Assembly (NCBI GenBank): GCA_001781445.1
Contig: MFLB01000039.1
Location: 1-37,177 of the forward strand
Source of the DNA: Candidatus Kaiserbacteria bacterium RIFCSPHIGHO2_01_FULL_58_22
Lineage (GTDB): Bacteria; Patescibacteriota; Minisyncoccia; Phycocordibacterales; UBA2100
Direction of reading: 5' to 3'
Length of the DNA: 37,177 nucleotides
The stretch's first letter is position 1, and the number at the start of each line of letters is the position of its first letter. The position numbers and the translations under genes are program-made. Below, one piece after another: positions 7,093 through 15,377 of this stretch. The notes beneath the pieces were generated by a model, which did not search any database, had not been told where the DNA came from, and saw only the letters and a program-made list of their open reading frames with translations.

Positions 7093-8190
7093 CTACGAGT
7101 GCAGGAACTCCATGACGTCTCCGTCTTGCACTACGTATTCTTTGCCCTCGCTCCGGAGCCAGCCTTTCTCCCGTGCCTTTGCAAAAGAGCCTGCTTCAAG
7201 CAGTTTGTCCCAGCGAATGACTTCGGCGCGGATGAACTTGTCGCGGAAATCGGTGTGGATGGCGGCGCCCGCTTCCGGTGCCGTCGAGCCGCGCGCAATA
7301 GTCCACGCGCGGCTTTCTTTCTCACCCGTCGTGAAAAACGAGATGAGATCGAGAAGCTTGTAGCCCGCTTTGATGAGTTCGTCGAGCCCGTCGGCGACGC
7401 CGAGCTCGCGGCGGAAATCCGACTTTTCGTCACTGTGCACGTCGCCAAGCTCGTTCTCGACGCCGGCGTCCACGACGACATACTGCGCGCCGCTCGAATC
7501 GAGAAAATCCTTAAGCTCCCGCCATCGCGGCCCGCCCTCCGCATCAATGTTCAGCGCGCCGCTCTTCTTGTTCAAGACGTAGAGCATGGGCTTCATCGTG
7601 AGCATGTGCAGGGTCTTCGCATTCTCCCGTTCGCCGGCATCGAGCGACACGGAGCGCGCCGGTCTTCCCGCTTGGAGCGCCGGAACGATTTTCCGCAGAA
7701 GGTCGCGCTCGGCGACTAATTCCTTACCTCCCCCCTTTGCATCGCGTTCTACGCGATCGAGGCGCTTCGCGGCGTGCTCCAGATCGGCCTGCACGAGTTC
7801 GAGACCGACGACCTCGATGTCGTAGCGGGGATCCACGGCGCCCGCGACATGATGGATGTCGTCGTCCTCGAATATCCGCACGACCTCCGCTATGGCGTCA
7901 ACGTCCCGGATGTGCGAGAGGAACTGGTTGCCCAGCCCTTCCCCTTCCGAAGCGCCCTTGACCAAGCCCGCGATGTCCACAAACTCGACCGCCGCGGGGA
8001 TCTTCTTTTGCGAACGGGACATTTCGGCGAGCTTGTCGAGACGCACATCGGGCACGGCGACGACGCCGACCGAAGGGTCTATGGTGGCGAACGGATAATT
8101 CGCGATCAAAACGCCCTTCCGCGTCAGCGCGTTAAAAAGCGTCGACTTGCCGACATTCGGGAGCCCGACGATGCCGATACTCAATGACAT
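7093..8190 (-). CDS. ychF: YchF-family translation-associated ATPase/GTPase
   Basis: 365 aa, normal family length. Residues 1-10 lead into Walker A GLPNVGKST (9-17); switch region NYPFATIDP and the G3 motif VDIAGLVKGASEGEGLGN follow; NKKSG stands where YchF carries the altered specificity motif that favours ATP. A coiled-coil insert (about 135-170) and a C-terminal TGS domain ending YVVQDGDVMEFLHS are present. YchF (OLA1) binds ribosomes and is linked to stress responses and start-codon choice. The start is the ATG at 8190; TAGTAT lies 6 nt upstream, so a leaderless transcript is likely. The gene after it on the strand is the DUF5671 protein. Confidence 0.96.
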   Translation of the reverse strand: MSLSIGIVGLPNVGKSTLFNALTRKGVLIANYPFATIDPSVGVVAVPDVRLDKLAEMSRSQKKIPAAVEFVDIAGLVKGASEGEGLGNQFLSHIRDVDAIAEVVRIFEDDDIHHVAGAVDPRYDIEVVGLELVQADLEHAAKRLDRVERDAKGGGKELVAERDLLRKIVPALQAGRPARSVSLDAGERENAKTLHMLTMKPMLYVLNKKSGALNIDAEGGPRWRELKDFLDSSGAQYVVVDAGVENELGDVHSDEKSDFRRELGVADGLDELIKAGYKLLDLISFFTTGEKESRAWTIARGSTAPEAGAAIHTDFRDKFIRAEVIRWDKLLEAGSFAKAREKGWLRSEGKEYVVQDGDVMEFLHS

Positions 8191-8227
8191 CGGCCAATAC
8201 TATGACAAAGTTGCGCTGGAATGAAGC

Positions 8228-8854
8228 TCATGAGGAATGAAGGAGGCGAACGACCTCGGCGTCCTCGACCTGCTCGAAGCGCGCGTAATGCGCGCCGACG
8301 GCGCCCATGAATTCCCCGGGCGGCTCGAGCACGACGACCTCGTCGGCGCCCTCGTCTGTAAGAGCGCGCGGAGATTCCGGCGGAGCGACCGGCACGGCGA
8401 CGACGATCCGCTCCGGCTTTCGCGCTTTCACCGAGCGGACGGCGAGGCGCATCGTGAGGCCCGTCGCGATGCCGTCGTCCACGATGATGACGGTTTTTCC
8501 TCCGATCTCCGCGGCTTTTCTTTCTCCGCGATACGCTCGTATCCGGCGTTCGGCCTCCGCCTTTTGCCGCTCGGTCTCCCCCAGAAGCCACGCCTGATCC
8601 ACCGCCGCCGCTTCCGCCTCGTTCAAGATCTTCGTGCCATGCTCGTCGACAGCGCCTATCGCGTATTCTGGATGAAATGGATGCCCGATCTTGCGCGGCG
8701 CAAGGATGTCGAGCGGAAGCCCCAGCGCCCGCGCGACCTCGAAGCCGACGACGACCCCGCCGCGCGGGAGCGCGAGCACGAGCGCGTTCGTGCCCCGATA
8801 CGCTTCGATTTTCCGCGCGAGCCTCCGGCCTGCTTCTTTTCTGTCCGCGAACAT
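8228..8854 (-). CDS. Phosphoribosyltransferase-domain protein
   Basis: 208 aa. Type I PRTase fold: LALPRGGVVVGFEVARALGLPLDIL at the N terminus and the PRPP-binding loop VIIVDDGIATGLTM (about residues 122-135), then an ordered strand-helix tail. This subgroup (sometimes annotated as putative phosphoribosyl transferase) is broadly distributed, often beside dienelactone-type hydrolases, and its base substrate is not established. The start ATG follows the stop of the upstream small ORF by 2 nt (TGA-TT-ATG), suggesting translational coupling. No signal peptide. Confidence 0.88.
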   Translation of the reverse strand: MFADRKEAGRRLARKIEAYRGTNALVLALPRGGVVVGFEVARALGLPLDILAPRKIGHPFHPEYAIGAVDEHGTKILNEAEAAAVDQAWLLGETERQKAEAERRIRAYRGERKAAEIGGKTVIIVDDGIATGLTMRLAVRSVKARKPERIVVAVPVAPPESPRALTDEGADEVVVLEPPGEFMGAVGAHYARFEQVEDAEVVRLLHSS

Positions 8855-8856
8855 AA

Positions 8857-9012
8857 TCAGCGCATTCGTTTTTTCTTCGGATTTCCCTTCTTTTTCTTCC
8901 GCACCGGCTGCATCATCGCCTCCTTAGCCTTTCCTTCCATGCGCGGCGGGCGCGTCAGGCGCGACACTTCCCGGATCTCCAGTTTGTTCCTTTTCGCGGA
9001 ACGCGGGCGCAT
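8857..9012 (-). CDS. Small, highly basic hypothetical protein
   Basis: 51 aa, starting MRPRSAKRNKLEIREV and ending in a Lys/Arg-rich tail (KKKKGNPKKKRMR). CACAAT lies 8 nt before the ATG, matching the leaderless pattern of the window, and the stop nearly touches the start of the phosphoribosyltransferase. The charge suggests nucleic-acid or ribosome binding, but no family is recognised. It could be a spurious ORF. Confidence 0.4.
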   Translation of the reverse strand: MRPRSAKRNKLEIREVSRLTRPPRMEGKAKEAMMQPVRKKKKGNPKKKRMR

Positions 9013-9050
9013 ATGCGTCCATTGTGTTCCCGTGCGAGGGTCTTCGCAAC

Positions 9051-9647
9051 TCACTTCCCCTTGCGGCCGAGATCGTGCGCCTTCCGGAGCCATTTCTCCC
9101 GCTTGTCGTGCGCGGGATGCTCGGCGGGTCCGAACCACGTCGTATGGACCCAGAACCCGGCGAACCACAAGATCCCCCACTTGAGCTGGGCATTGACGTT
9201 GCCCGGCAAAAAACGCACGAGCCACGGCGGCGTGCCCGAGGTGACGATGATGCGCGCGGTTTTCCCAGCATACAGGCGATGCCAGAAAATCGTGCGCTCG
9301 CCGGTCTTGGTCTTGATGTAGCGGAAGGCCGAGCCGGGCAACCACGCGCGGTCGAAAAGCCCTTTAAGGACGGCGGGCATGCCGACCCACCACACCGGAT
9401 GTATGACGACGAAGTGGTCGGCCCGGTTCACGTTGTTCTGGAATGCGACGAGGTCGGGCTCGAGCTCCTGGCGTTCGCGGTACCCTTTGTGGAGGACGGG
9501 GTCGAACCGCATCTCGCCGATGTTCATGCGCACGATGGTGTGCCCAGCCTCCTTCGCGCCCTGCGCGTAGGCGTCCGCGAGCGCGCCGCACAGGCCGCTC
9601 TTGTCGGGATGCCCGAGGAGAACGAAAATGTCTTTCTTCCCGCGCAT
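9051..9647 (-). CDS. Flavodoxin-fold NAD(P)H:quinone-type oxidoreductase
   Basis: 198 aa of the Flavodoxin_2 family (MdaB/KefF/YwrO group). The N-terminal strand and phosphate loop is IFVLLGHPDKSGLCGALADAY; the flavin-side segment is HPVWWVGMPAVLKGLFDRAW followed by PGSAFRY, which is diagnostic. A later TSGTPPW loop matches the second FMN-binding turn. The enzyme likely binds FMN and reduces quinones or similar acceptors with NAD(P)H in the cytoplasm. The C terminus is basic. The start codon lies one nucleotide after the stop of the upstream membrane protein gene (TGA-ACG-ATG), so the two are likely co-translated. Confidence 0.88.
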   Translation of the reverse strand: MRGKKDIFVLLGHPDKSGLCGALADAYAQGAKEAGHTIVRMNIGEMRFDPVLHKGYRERQELEPDLVAFQNNVNRADHFVVIHPVWWVGMPAVLKGLFDRAWLPGSAFRYIKTKTGERTIFWHRLYAGKTARIIVTSGTPPWLVRFLPGNVNAQLKWGILWFAGFWVHTTWFGPAEHPAHDKREKWLRKAHDLGRKGK

Positions 9648-9650
9648 CGT

Positions 9651-10133
9651 TCATCCCATCGAGGTAGTATCTTCGCGCACGGCGTCGAATTCCCTTTCGT
9701 CGAACTCCCCCGCCTCGTCGCGCTTCCCCACTTTGTGCATCACGAACGCGCGCACGGTTTTCATGCTGAAATAGAACCCGGCGAGGAACGCGAGCGCGAC
9801 TACCTCGCGCAGGATGAATTGCATCCACGTGCTCTCATGGTACGAAAAAAGCGCCCACGTCTCGAAGATGACAAGCCCGACTCCCGCCGCGACCGCGCCA
9901 GCCATGAAGATCGTCCTGTTGTGCGGATTTGCGAGCGCCGCGAGAGCGACGAGAAGAAGGGCTCCCGCTATCTCGAACGGGAGTTCCGTGCGCAGGGAAT
10001 CGGCGTAGAACGGCGCGCCTATCAGAAGAAGCGCCGCCGTGGATATGAAGAGCTGGCGCACGATGTCCCCGTGATAATGGGGCACGGGTTCCGCATGGAA
10101 CTCGAGGGGAGAGAATTCATCCTTGTCCTTCAT
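9651..10133 (-). CDS. Four-helix membrane protein, unknown function
   Basis: 160 aa. Hydrophobic segments at about residues 28-44 (LFISTAALLLIGAPFYA), 52-68 (FEIAGALLLVALAALAN), 74-92 (IFMAGAVAAGVGLVIFETW) and 106-124 (ILREVVALAFLAGFYFSM) suggest four membrane helices, with a charged cytoplasmic tail. No motif is recognised. It lies between the RNHCP gene and the flavoprotein, close enough to be one transcript. GATAAT stands 12 nt before the ATG. Confidence 0.75.
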   Translation of the reverse strand: MKDKDEFSPLEFHAEPVPHYHGDIVRQLFISTAALLLIGAPFYADSLRTELPFEIAGALLLVALAALANPHNRTIFMAGAVAAGVGLVIFETWALFSYHESTWMQFILREVVALAFLAGFYFSMKTVRAFVMHKVGKRDEAGEFDEREFDAVREDTTSMG

Positions 10134-10142
10134 AAAGTGGCA

Positions 10143-10451
10143 TCAATTATCTCCCGCTCGGCGCTTCTTGGCAACTGCGATGAGCGCCTCCGGGTCGTCC
10201 CCGGCGGAGGCCTTGTTCCTGCGCGTGTGCCCGCAGAGGGCGCACCGATGCATGATGGCGTAGTCGGGGCTCGAACCCTCGAGAGCGACGGGCTCCATCA
10301 TGCCGCCGCAGGGCGCGGCCCTGTCGCCCGGATGCACGTCCACGTGCCTGCTCCAGAGGCATTTCGGGCAATGATTGGTGTAGCCGTTTCCTTGCACGCG
10401 CATTCCGCAGTGCCAACAGACGAACGCTTCTACGACCCGTTTGAACGTCAT
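10143..10451 (-). CDS. RNHCP-domain protein
   Basis: 102 aa matching the RNHCP family: FVCWHCGMRVQG, then NHCPKCLWSRHVD, PGDRAAPCGGMMEPV and HRCALCGHTRRNKAS. Four CxxC or C..C pairs suggest one or two structural zinc sites. The name motif is slightly varied (TNHCP in place of RNHCP). The family is short, soluble and of unknown function; it is frequent in low-GC Gram-positives and Patescibacteria. It follows the RlpA-like gene by 15 nt. Confidence 0.88.
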   Translation of the reverse strand: MTFKRVVEAFVCWHCGMRVQGNGYTNHCPKCLWSRHVDVHPGDRAAPCGGMMEPVALEGSSPDYAIMHRCALCGHTRRNKASAGDDPEALIAVAKKRRAGDN

Positions 10452-10466
10452 TGGTTTTGCGCGCGC

Positions 10467-11588
10467 CTACAGCCGCCTGACGAGATCGACGAGTTTCAGG
10501 GTGATGGCCTCCATCTGCTTCAGTATCTGCTGAAAAAGCGAGCCCGACTCCCGCGCCGACTCCCGCAGATCGGGAGCCGTATACGAAGGCGCGAATGTCT
10601 CGGCGCTTCGCGTTTCCGGAGGCGCCGCGCCCTCCGCCGGCACGGGCGCGAGCTTCACGGCGGATGTCCTGATGCCGGAGACGCTGTTAGCATTGATGAC
10701 GGGGAGCGCGGGCACCTTGATCGCCGGGGTCTTCACGAGACTCGACGTGGGCGCGGAAAGCGCGTTTAGAAGGTCGCTCACGGTTTTCGACGGCGCCTGC
10801 TTCCCGGTTTCTGCGGAAACGGACTGCAAAGGCGCGAGAAGGCCCGATGCGCCGATAGACTGCGAGAGAGGCTGGTTCACGGGCGCGGATGATGCCGGAG
10901 CGGCGGATACGGGAGCGGCTGGAGATACTGGAGCAACCTGGGTCGCCGGCTGTGCTCTCACTATCGAACTGCAGGGCACTACGACGAGCGGCTCCGTGCT
11001 CACGATGCAGTTCTGCCCGGACAAGAGTCCCGCCGGCGTCGCTTGGTTGTAGATGGGCAGGTTCGCGTACGGCGCGTCGAACGTGCGGCTCGCCCACGCC
11101 TCCCTGTCTCTCGGATCGAGCGGGCCCAGCGATTGCCCTTCGATGCCGCACAAAAGGGTTACGGTCACGTCTTTTATAACACCGCTGTTGCGCCCCATGG
11201 ACCCCCCGCTCAAATACTGCATTGATTTTTCGTTGAGGTCTATGACGCGGCCCGACACCAACGGACCGTTGTCGTTGATGCGCACGACCATAGAGCGGCC
11301 GTTCGGCGCTTGGACGATCGCGTCGCATATCGCGCCGCGCCCGTATCCGCACCTGTATTGTTTCGCGATAGCCAGCTGAAGCGCGGCCTCGTATTCGTTC
11401 GGATTGTACCAGCCGCCCGTGGCAAGCGTCCCGCCGCCGGTCCGCCAGCCTGGAAGGAACGGATTGTAGGTGGACGCGTCGCCCTTGAACGACGTCTTGA
11501 CGCACGGTTCCGCCGCTGTAGTGAATTGGAAGGAAAGGAAAACCAGCGCGAGCATGGTGCCGGCGAACTGACGCGTATATTTGAGCAT
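10467..11588 (-). CDS. RlpA-like double-psi beta-barrel secreted protein
   Basis: 373 aa. Residues 1-26 are a signal peptide (basic MLKYTRQ, hydrophobic core LALVFLSFQF, cleavage near TTAA-E). The domain around residues 30-150 is a double-psi beta-barrel as in RlpA: STYNPFLPGW, then ATGGWYNPNEY, and VVRINDNGPLVSGRVIDLNE, whose Asp is the conserved acid of the fold. It carries four cysteines likely to form disulfides outside the cell. Residues 200-345 are Pro/Ala/Ser-rich linker; the end (LFQQILKQMEAITLKLVDLVRRL) is an amphipathic helix. RlpA proteins cleave naked glycan strands of peptidoglycan, but activity here is inferred only. Secreted or periplasm-like location. Confidence 0.85.
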   Translation of the reverse strand: MLKYTRQFAGTMLALVFLSFQFTTAAEPCVKTSFKGDASTYNPFLPGWRTGGGTLATGGWYNPNEYEAALQLAIAKQYRCGYGRGAICDAIVQAPNGRSMVVRINDNGPLVSGRVIDLNEKSMQYLSGGSMGRNSGVIKDVTVTLLCGIEGQSLGPLDPRDREAWASRTFDAPYANLPIYNQATPAGLLSGQNCIVSTEPLVVVPCSSIVRAQPATQVAPVSPAAPVSAAPASSAPVNQPLSQSIGASGLLAPLQSVSAETGKQAPSKTVSDLLNALSAPTSSLVKTPAIKVPALPVINANSVSGIRTSAVKLAPVPAEGAAPPETRSAETFAPSYTAPDLRESARESGSLFQQILKQMEAITLKLVDLVRRL

Positions 11589-11735
11589 CCATGCCAGTAT
11601 ATAACGGACGCAAGGCGGCGCGCGAGAACCCTAGAAACCCGCACTCACGCCTTCAGGCTTCCGCGCCTGCGGAACTCGCTTCCTACACAGTCCTCCGCGG
11701 AAACCTGGCCGGCGGGAGGAGTTTTCAAACATGCT

Positions 11736-13115
11736 CTACTTCACGATGGCCGACGCCGAGCGCTCGAGCGGCGTTCCGGATGCGCTCCGGCATTGGAGGC
11801 TGAAATCCCACGCGCCGGGAGTCGTCGTCGCGCTCGTGAGTATCGTCCGGGAACCCTCGTTGCCGCGGGCGATCAGCGCGTTGGTTCCTCCGGCGCGCGC
11901 ATACACGTGGCAGGGTTCCGCGACGCTCATGCCGATCGAGGACCACGAAACGACGAGCGGATTCCCCCGCGCGACCTCCCTCGGCTGGACGACGAGCGAA
12001 GCGACGGATGCCGGCATGGGAGGAGGCATTCCCTGTGGCGAAGGCAGAAAACCGGAAACTGGTCGCGAAGAAGGCGGCTGTACGGAGGGCGGCGCGGCTC
12101 CCTGCCGCGAAAAAAGTCCGCTGAAAAGAGAAAAGATGCTCCCGAACGCGCTCACGTTCGCGAACGGGCTGGCACCGCGGTTGGAAGAACTCATGGAGTA
12201 GCCTGCATAGGCGGAGCCGGCCGGCACAGCTCCCGGCCCAAACGTGTGCGGCGCGATGCCCTCTCTCGCCGGCGGCGCGGCGGCCGCGGGGATTTTTGCG
12301 GGGTCGACATCCGCAAGCTTCTTGACGTCTGTCGGCGTCAGGTTCAGCTCCGGATACTCGCGCGCGAGCCTTTCGGCTCCTTCGGCGTCACCGGATCTTC
12401 CCGCTCGGATGATTTCCTGGACGAGAGCCGTTTTTGCGCGATCGCTTGCAATAGCGGCGGCTTTCGCCGGATCCATGCCGCCTCCCGCCAAGACCTCCCT
12501 CGTTTTTGCTTCTGGGTCGGTAAACGCAACGATAATTCCCCGAGTCACCGGAGGACCGATCGGCGGCGCGGCTGGCGAGACATCGGGCTTGAAAGCTCGC
12601 ACCGCGAGACGTATCGTATTTCTTTTCAATGGATCGGCGCTCTTATTCTCGGCGCTCGCGCTGATGTCGCCGGGAAGGGAAGGATCGCATTTTGAGCGGA
12701 CGATATCCGGGCCGCCCTGAAACGTATCCTCGTATGCAAGAGTCGGCGGAGTTTGCCCCGTACCACAGCCGTATTTTTGCAGATCGGCCACCGAACAACA
12801 GGCGCGCGTTGTTTTAATGGCGATCCGGACATAGCAACTGCTTCCGAGCTTGCAATTCGGATAGTTCGTTCGTATCGAAACCCTTTGGTCGGAACACTTT
12901 GAGAGTTGGCTGATTGCGGTATTGGGCACGCCGCTTTTTGCAGAACTGATCCAATAGTTTTTTGAATTGTCCGCACCGGCAACGGAGCCGTATGTCCGTA
13001 CCTCCGTGTAGCCTGCGGGCACGCAGTCTTTCAACGAGCCCGGCGCGGCTTTCGCTTGGGCATGCGCGGCAACAAAAACCGCCATCACGGACAATATGGC
13101 GAGACCAAACCGCAT
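11736..13115 (-). CDS. Secreted protein with disordered middle and C-terminal Ig-like domain
   Basis: 459 aa from the ATG at 13115 (MRFGLAILSVMAVFVAAHAQAK), a clear signal peptide cut near AQA. The N-terminal 150 residues hold eight cysteines (DCVPAGY, KCSDQ, NCKLGSSCYV, ACCSV, YGCG) and look disulfide-bonded. The middle is Ala/Pro/Ser-rich; the end (SLVVQPREVARGNPLVVSW to DFSLQCRSASG) resembles a bacterial Ig-like beta sandwich found in surface proteins of this radiation. Probably surface-exposed; role unknown. Start chosen because TACAAT lies 6 nt upstream; the longer ORF to 13280 is antisense to atpC. The 147-bp gap before rlpA shows no gene. Confidence 0.75.
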   Translation of the reverse strand: MRFGLAILSVMAVFVAAHAQAKAAPGSLKDCVPAGYTEVRTYGSVAGADNSKNYWISSAKSGVPNTAISQLSKCSDQRVSIRTNYPNCKLGSSCYVRIAIKTTRACCSVADLQKYGCGTGQTPPTLAYEDTFQGGPDIVRSKCDPSLPGDISASAENKSADPLKRNTIRLAVRAFKPDVSPAAPPIGPPVTRGIIVAFTDPEAKTREVLAGGGMDPAKAAAIASDRAKTALVQEIIRAGRSGDAEGAERLAREYPELNLTPTDVKKLADVDPAKIPAAAAPPAREGIAPHTFGPGAVPAGSAYAGYSMSSSNRGASPFANVSAFGSIFSLFSGLFSRQGAAPPSVQPPSSRPVSGFLPSPQGMPPPMPASVASLVVQPREVARGNPLVVSWSSIGMSVAEPCHVYARAGGTNALIARGNEGSRTILTSATTTPGAWDFSLQCRSASGTPLERSASAIVK

Positions 13116-13188
13116 GCGCTCATTGTATCGCGCCGCGGAAGGAATGCGCCACCGGCGCCATTGAATAATGTTGAAAACCTTGCGCGTG

Positions 13189-13434
13189 CTAGAGAAGCAC
13201 GACGGCGCGGTTGCCGGAGACTTCGAGCACGCCGCTTTCGATAGGAACATCCTTCGTGCTCTCCGCGGACTCGCGGACACGGATCACCCCCTTTTTAAGG
13301 GTTGTCACGAACGGCTCGTGATGCGCGAGCACCGTCAGTTCGCCGTCGGAGCCGGGAAAGGTGGCGGAAACCGACGGGCCGTCGAAGCGCGTCTCGCCCA
13401 CCGAGGCGATAACGAGATGAAAAGTCGAAGACAT
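13189..13434 (-). CDS. atpC: F1 ATP synthase epsilon subunit, short form
   Basis: 81 aa, only the N-terminal beta-sandwich of epsilon: FHLVIASVGETRFDGPSVSATFPGSDGELTVLAHHEPFVTTLKKG, ending in SGVLEVSGNRAVVLL. The usual C-terminal helical hairpin that inhibits ATP hydrolysis is absent. The sandwich contacts gamma and the c-ring of the ATP synthase central stalk. It is the last gene of the atpD-atpC pair. A heptad repeat lies between atpD and this start. Confidence 0.92.
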   Translation of the reverse strand: MSSTFHLVIASVGETRFDGPSVSATFPGSDGELTVLAHHEPFVTTLKKGVIRVRESAESTKDVPIESGVLEVSGNRAVVLL

Positions 13435-13437
13435 AGT

Positions 13438-13505
13438 TTACAGTTTACAGATGACAGTTACAGAGAACTCGATGTGCATTTGCTGTCAACTGTAAACTGT
13501 CAACT
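13438..13505. repeat. Heptad-period inverted repeat between atpD and atpC (AACTGTA type)
   Basis: Units ACAGTTT, ACAGATG, ACAGTTA form one arm; AACTGTA, AACTGTC, AACTGTT form the complementary arm. The second arm runs into the end of atpD and supplies its last codons and TGA stop. The arms can fold into a hairpin in the mRNA. Confidence 0.75.
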
Positions 13506-14912
13506 GTTGACTTCTTCAATGCCGCCTTTCATATAAAACGCCTGCTCGTTCTGCGCGTCGTGCTTGCCGTCCAATATCTCGCCAAAAGCCCGCACTGTTT
13601 CCGCAAGCGGAACGTATTTCCCTTTCGCCCCCGTGAACGTTTCGGCGACGGAGAACGGCTGGGAGAGGAATCGCTGTATCTTGCGCGCGCGATAGACCAA
13701 GCGCTTGTCTTCCTCCGAAAGCTCCTCGATGCCGAGAATGGCGATGATGTCCTGCAAATCTTTGTAGCGCTGGAGCACCCGGCGCGTTTCGTTGGCCGTT
13801 GCGTAGTGCTCCTCGCCCACGATCTCCGGCGTGAGCGCGGTCGAGCCGCTCTCGAGCGGATCGATCGCCGGATAGATGCCTAAGCTGGCGAGCGCGCGGG
13901 AGAGGACGATGGTCGAATCGAGGTGCGAGAAGGTGGTCGCCGGCGCCGGGTCGGTGAGGTCGTCGGCTGGCACGTAGATGGCCTGCACCGAGGTGATGGA
14001 GCCTTCGGTCGTCGAGGTGATGCGCTCCTGCAGGAGGCCCATTTCCTCGGCCAAGGTCGGCTGGTAGCCCACCGCCGAGGGCACGCGCCCGAGTAGCGAG
14101 GAGACTTCGGAGCCGGCCTGCACGAAGCGGAAGACGTTGTCCATGAAAAAGAGGACGTCTTTCCCCGCCCCGCGAGACGGCTTGCCGTCTTTTTCTGGGC
14201 CGCCTGATCCTATGTTGTCGCGGAACGCTTCGGCCATCGTCAATCCGGACAAGGCGACGCGGGCGCGCGCGCCCGGCACCTCGTTCATCTGTCCGAACAC
14301 GAGCGCGGTCTTCTCCAAAACGCCGGAGTCTTTCATTTCGTGATAGAGGTCGTTGCCCTCGCGCACGCGCTCGCCGACGCCCGCGAAGACGGAATAGCCG
14401 CCATGTTCCGAAGCGACGTTGTGAATGAGCTCTTGAATGAGCACGGTCTTTCCCACGCCCGCGCCGCCGAAAAGGCCCACTTTGCCGCCCTTGATGAAAG
14501 GCGCGAGAAGGTCTATCGCCTTGATGCCGGTCTCGAACAATTCCGCCTTGGTGCTCTGCCGGGTGAATTTCGGCGGGTCCTGATGTATCGGAAGCCGACG
14601 AGGTTGTCGGAGCGGACCTAATCCATCGATAGGTTCTCCAACGACATTGAACATCCTGCCGAGGGCGAGCTCCCCTACCGGCACCGAGATCGGCGCGCCC
14701 GTGTCGGCAACCTCCACCTCCCGTGCAAGGCCGGCAGTGTCTTGCATCGCAATGCATCGCGCACGGTTCAACCCCAAGTGTTGCACCACTTCGAGCGTCA
14801 GAGTCTCGCTTTTATGCGTAACGTGGAGCGCGTTCTTGATGGGCGGCAAGCCTTCATCAAATCGGACATCAACGACCGGTCCGATGATCTGCGTGACGAT
14901 GCCTTTGGACAT
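13500..14912 (-). CDS. atpD: F1 ATP synthase beta subunit
   Basis: 470 aa. N-terminal barrel MSKGIVTQIIGPVVDVRF, Walker A GGAGVGKT (149-156), GERVREGNDLYHEM with the catalytic Glu, Walker B-type DVLFFMDNVFRF (family usually IDNIFRF), and ALSGLTMAE. Catalytic subunit of the F1 head. Start taken at the ATG at 14912 since TACAAT lies 8 nt upstream (leaderless) and a longer start adds only MIQFPP. The last residues VNS and the stop come from a heptad repeat. Unlike the usual order, atpD is separated from atpG by three unrelated genes and has its own promoter. Confidence 0.97.
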   Translation of the reverse strand: MSKGIVTQIIGPVVDVRFDEGLPPIKNALHVTHKSETLTLEVVQHLGLNRARCIAMQDTAGLAREVEVADTGAPISVPVGELALGRMFNVVGEPIDGLGPLRQPRRLPIHQDPPKFTRQSTKAELFETGIKAIDLLAPFIKGGKVGLFGGAGVGKTVLIQELIHNVASEHGGYSVFAGVGERVREGNDLYHEMKDSGVLEKTALVFGQMNEVPGARARVALSGLTMAEAFRDNIGSGGPEKDGKPSRGAGKDVLFFMDNVFRFVQAGSEVSSLLGRVPSAVGYQPTLAEEMGLLQERITSTTEGSITSVQAIYVPADDLTDPAPATTFSHLDSTIVLSRALASLGIYPAIDPLESGSTALTPEIVGEEHYATANETRRVLQRYKDLQDIIAILGIEELSEEDKRLVYRARKIQRFLSQPFSVAETFTGAKGKYVPLAETVRAFGEILDGKHDAQNEQAFYMKGGIEEVNS

Positions 14913-14929
14913 AGGAGGGAATTGTATCA

Positions 14930-15280
14930 TCAGCCTTTGTGCTTGGAAACACTGTCGACAGACTCTTGAAAGATGCTAAGGATTGACTTTTCCAGTTCAG
15001 TTACCTTTGGGGGATGTGGAATGGTGTTGAACATGTTGACGACGGCATACATTGCATTATCATCCCAGTCTAAAAGTCCACTCCAATCCTGCGTCAGAGC
15101 CTTAGGTCTTAGTCGGTCTATGATCAGTTCCCGCAACGCCGTTTTGACGTCTTCATCCACGTCGCTCGCCGCTATGGCGTTCAAACACCGAAGACGCATC
15201 CGCGGCAACTCACGCCGCAATAGCTCGACCTCATCCGCCTTATCCGCCGATTTCGGCGCCGGGTCATCAGGATGGCGCAT
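14930..15280 (-). CDS. Hypothetical protein, possible target of the PaaX-like regulator
   Basis: 116 aa, soluble, charged and mainly helical (DEVELLRRELPRMRLRCLNAI; VDEDVKTALRELIIDRL; the C-terminal LEKSILSIFQESVDSVSKHKG). No family recognised. It has a good promoter of its own (TTGAAA-17-TAGAAT) and lies just downstream of a 35-bp palindrome identical in design to the one at the regulator's promoter, so the two genes may form one small regulon inserted inside the ATP synthase cluster. Confidence 0.65.
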   Translation of the reverse strand: MRHPDDPAPKSADKADEVELLRRELPRMRLRCLNAIAASDVDEDVKTALRELIIDRLRPKALTQDWSGLLDWDDNAMYAVVNMFNTIPHPPKVTELEKSILSIFQESVDSVSKHKG

Positions 15281-15289
15281 GATGACCCG

Positions 15290-15318
15290 ATTCTACCCGC
15301 ATTTGCTTCCCATTTCAA
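15290..15318 (-). promoter_or_regulatory. Promoter for the 14930-15280 gene
   Basis: Minus strand TTGAAA (15318-15313), 17-nt spacer, TAGAAT (15295-15290). Start codon at 15280 leaves 9 nt between -10 box and ATG. Confidence 0.65.
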
Positions 15319-15342
15319 ATGTGTGTATAGCCCGCCAGTAAA

Positions 15343-15377
15343 TACAGCTCTCGTACATATGTACGAGAACTGTATCA
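15343..15377. promoter_or_regulatory. Palindromic operator candidate, site 2 (after the PaaX-like gene)
   Basis: Palindrome with centre TCGTACATATGTACGA and outer TACAG/CTGTA arms. It is nearly identical over 35 bp to site 1 at the promoter of the regulator gene. It overlaps the regulator's stop codon and lies upstream of the next gene's promoter. Confidence 0.65.

Noticed and set aside
9024..10769. Plus-strand ORF of 581 aa
   Set aside because: Covers the flavodoxin, membrane, RNHCP and RlpA genes in antisense; His/Arg/Glu-rich composition typical of GC-rich shadows.
11310..12695. Plus-strand ORF of 461 aa
   Set aside because: Antisense to the two secreted-protein genes; no domain seen.
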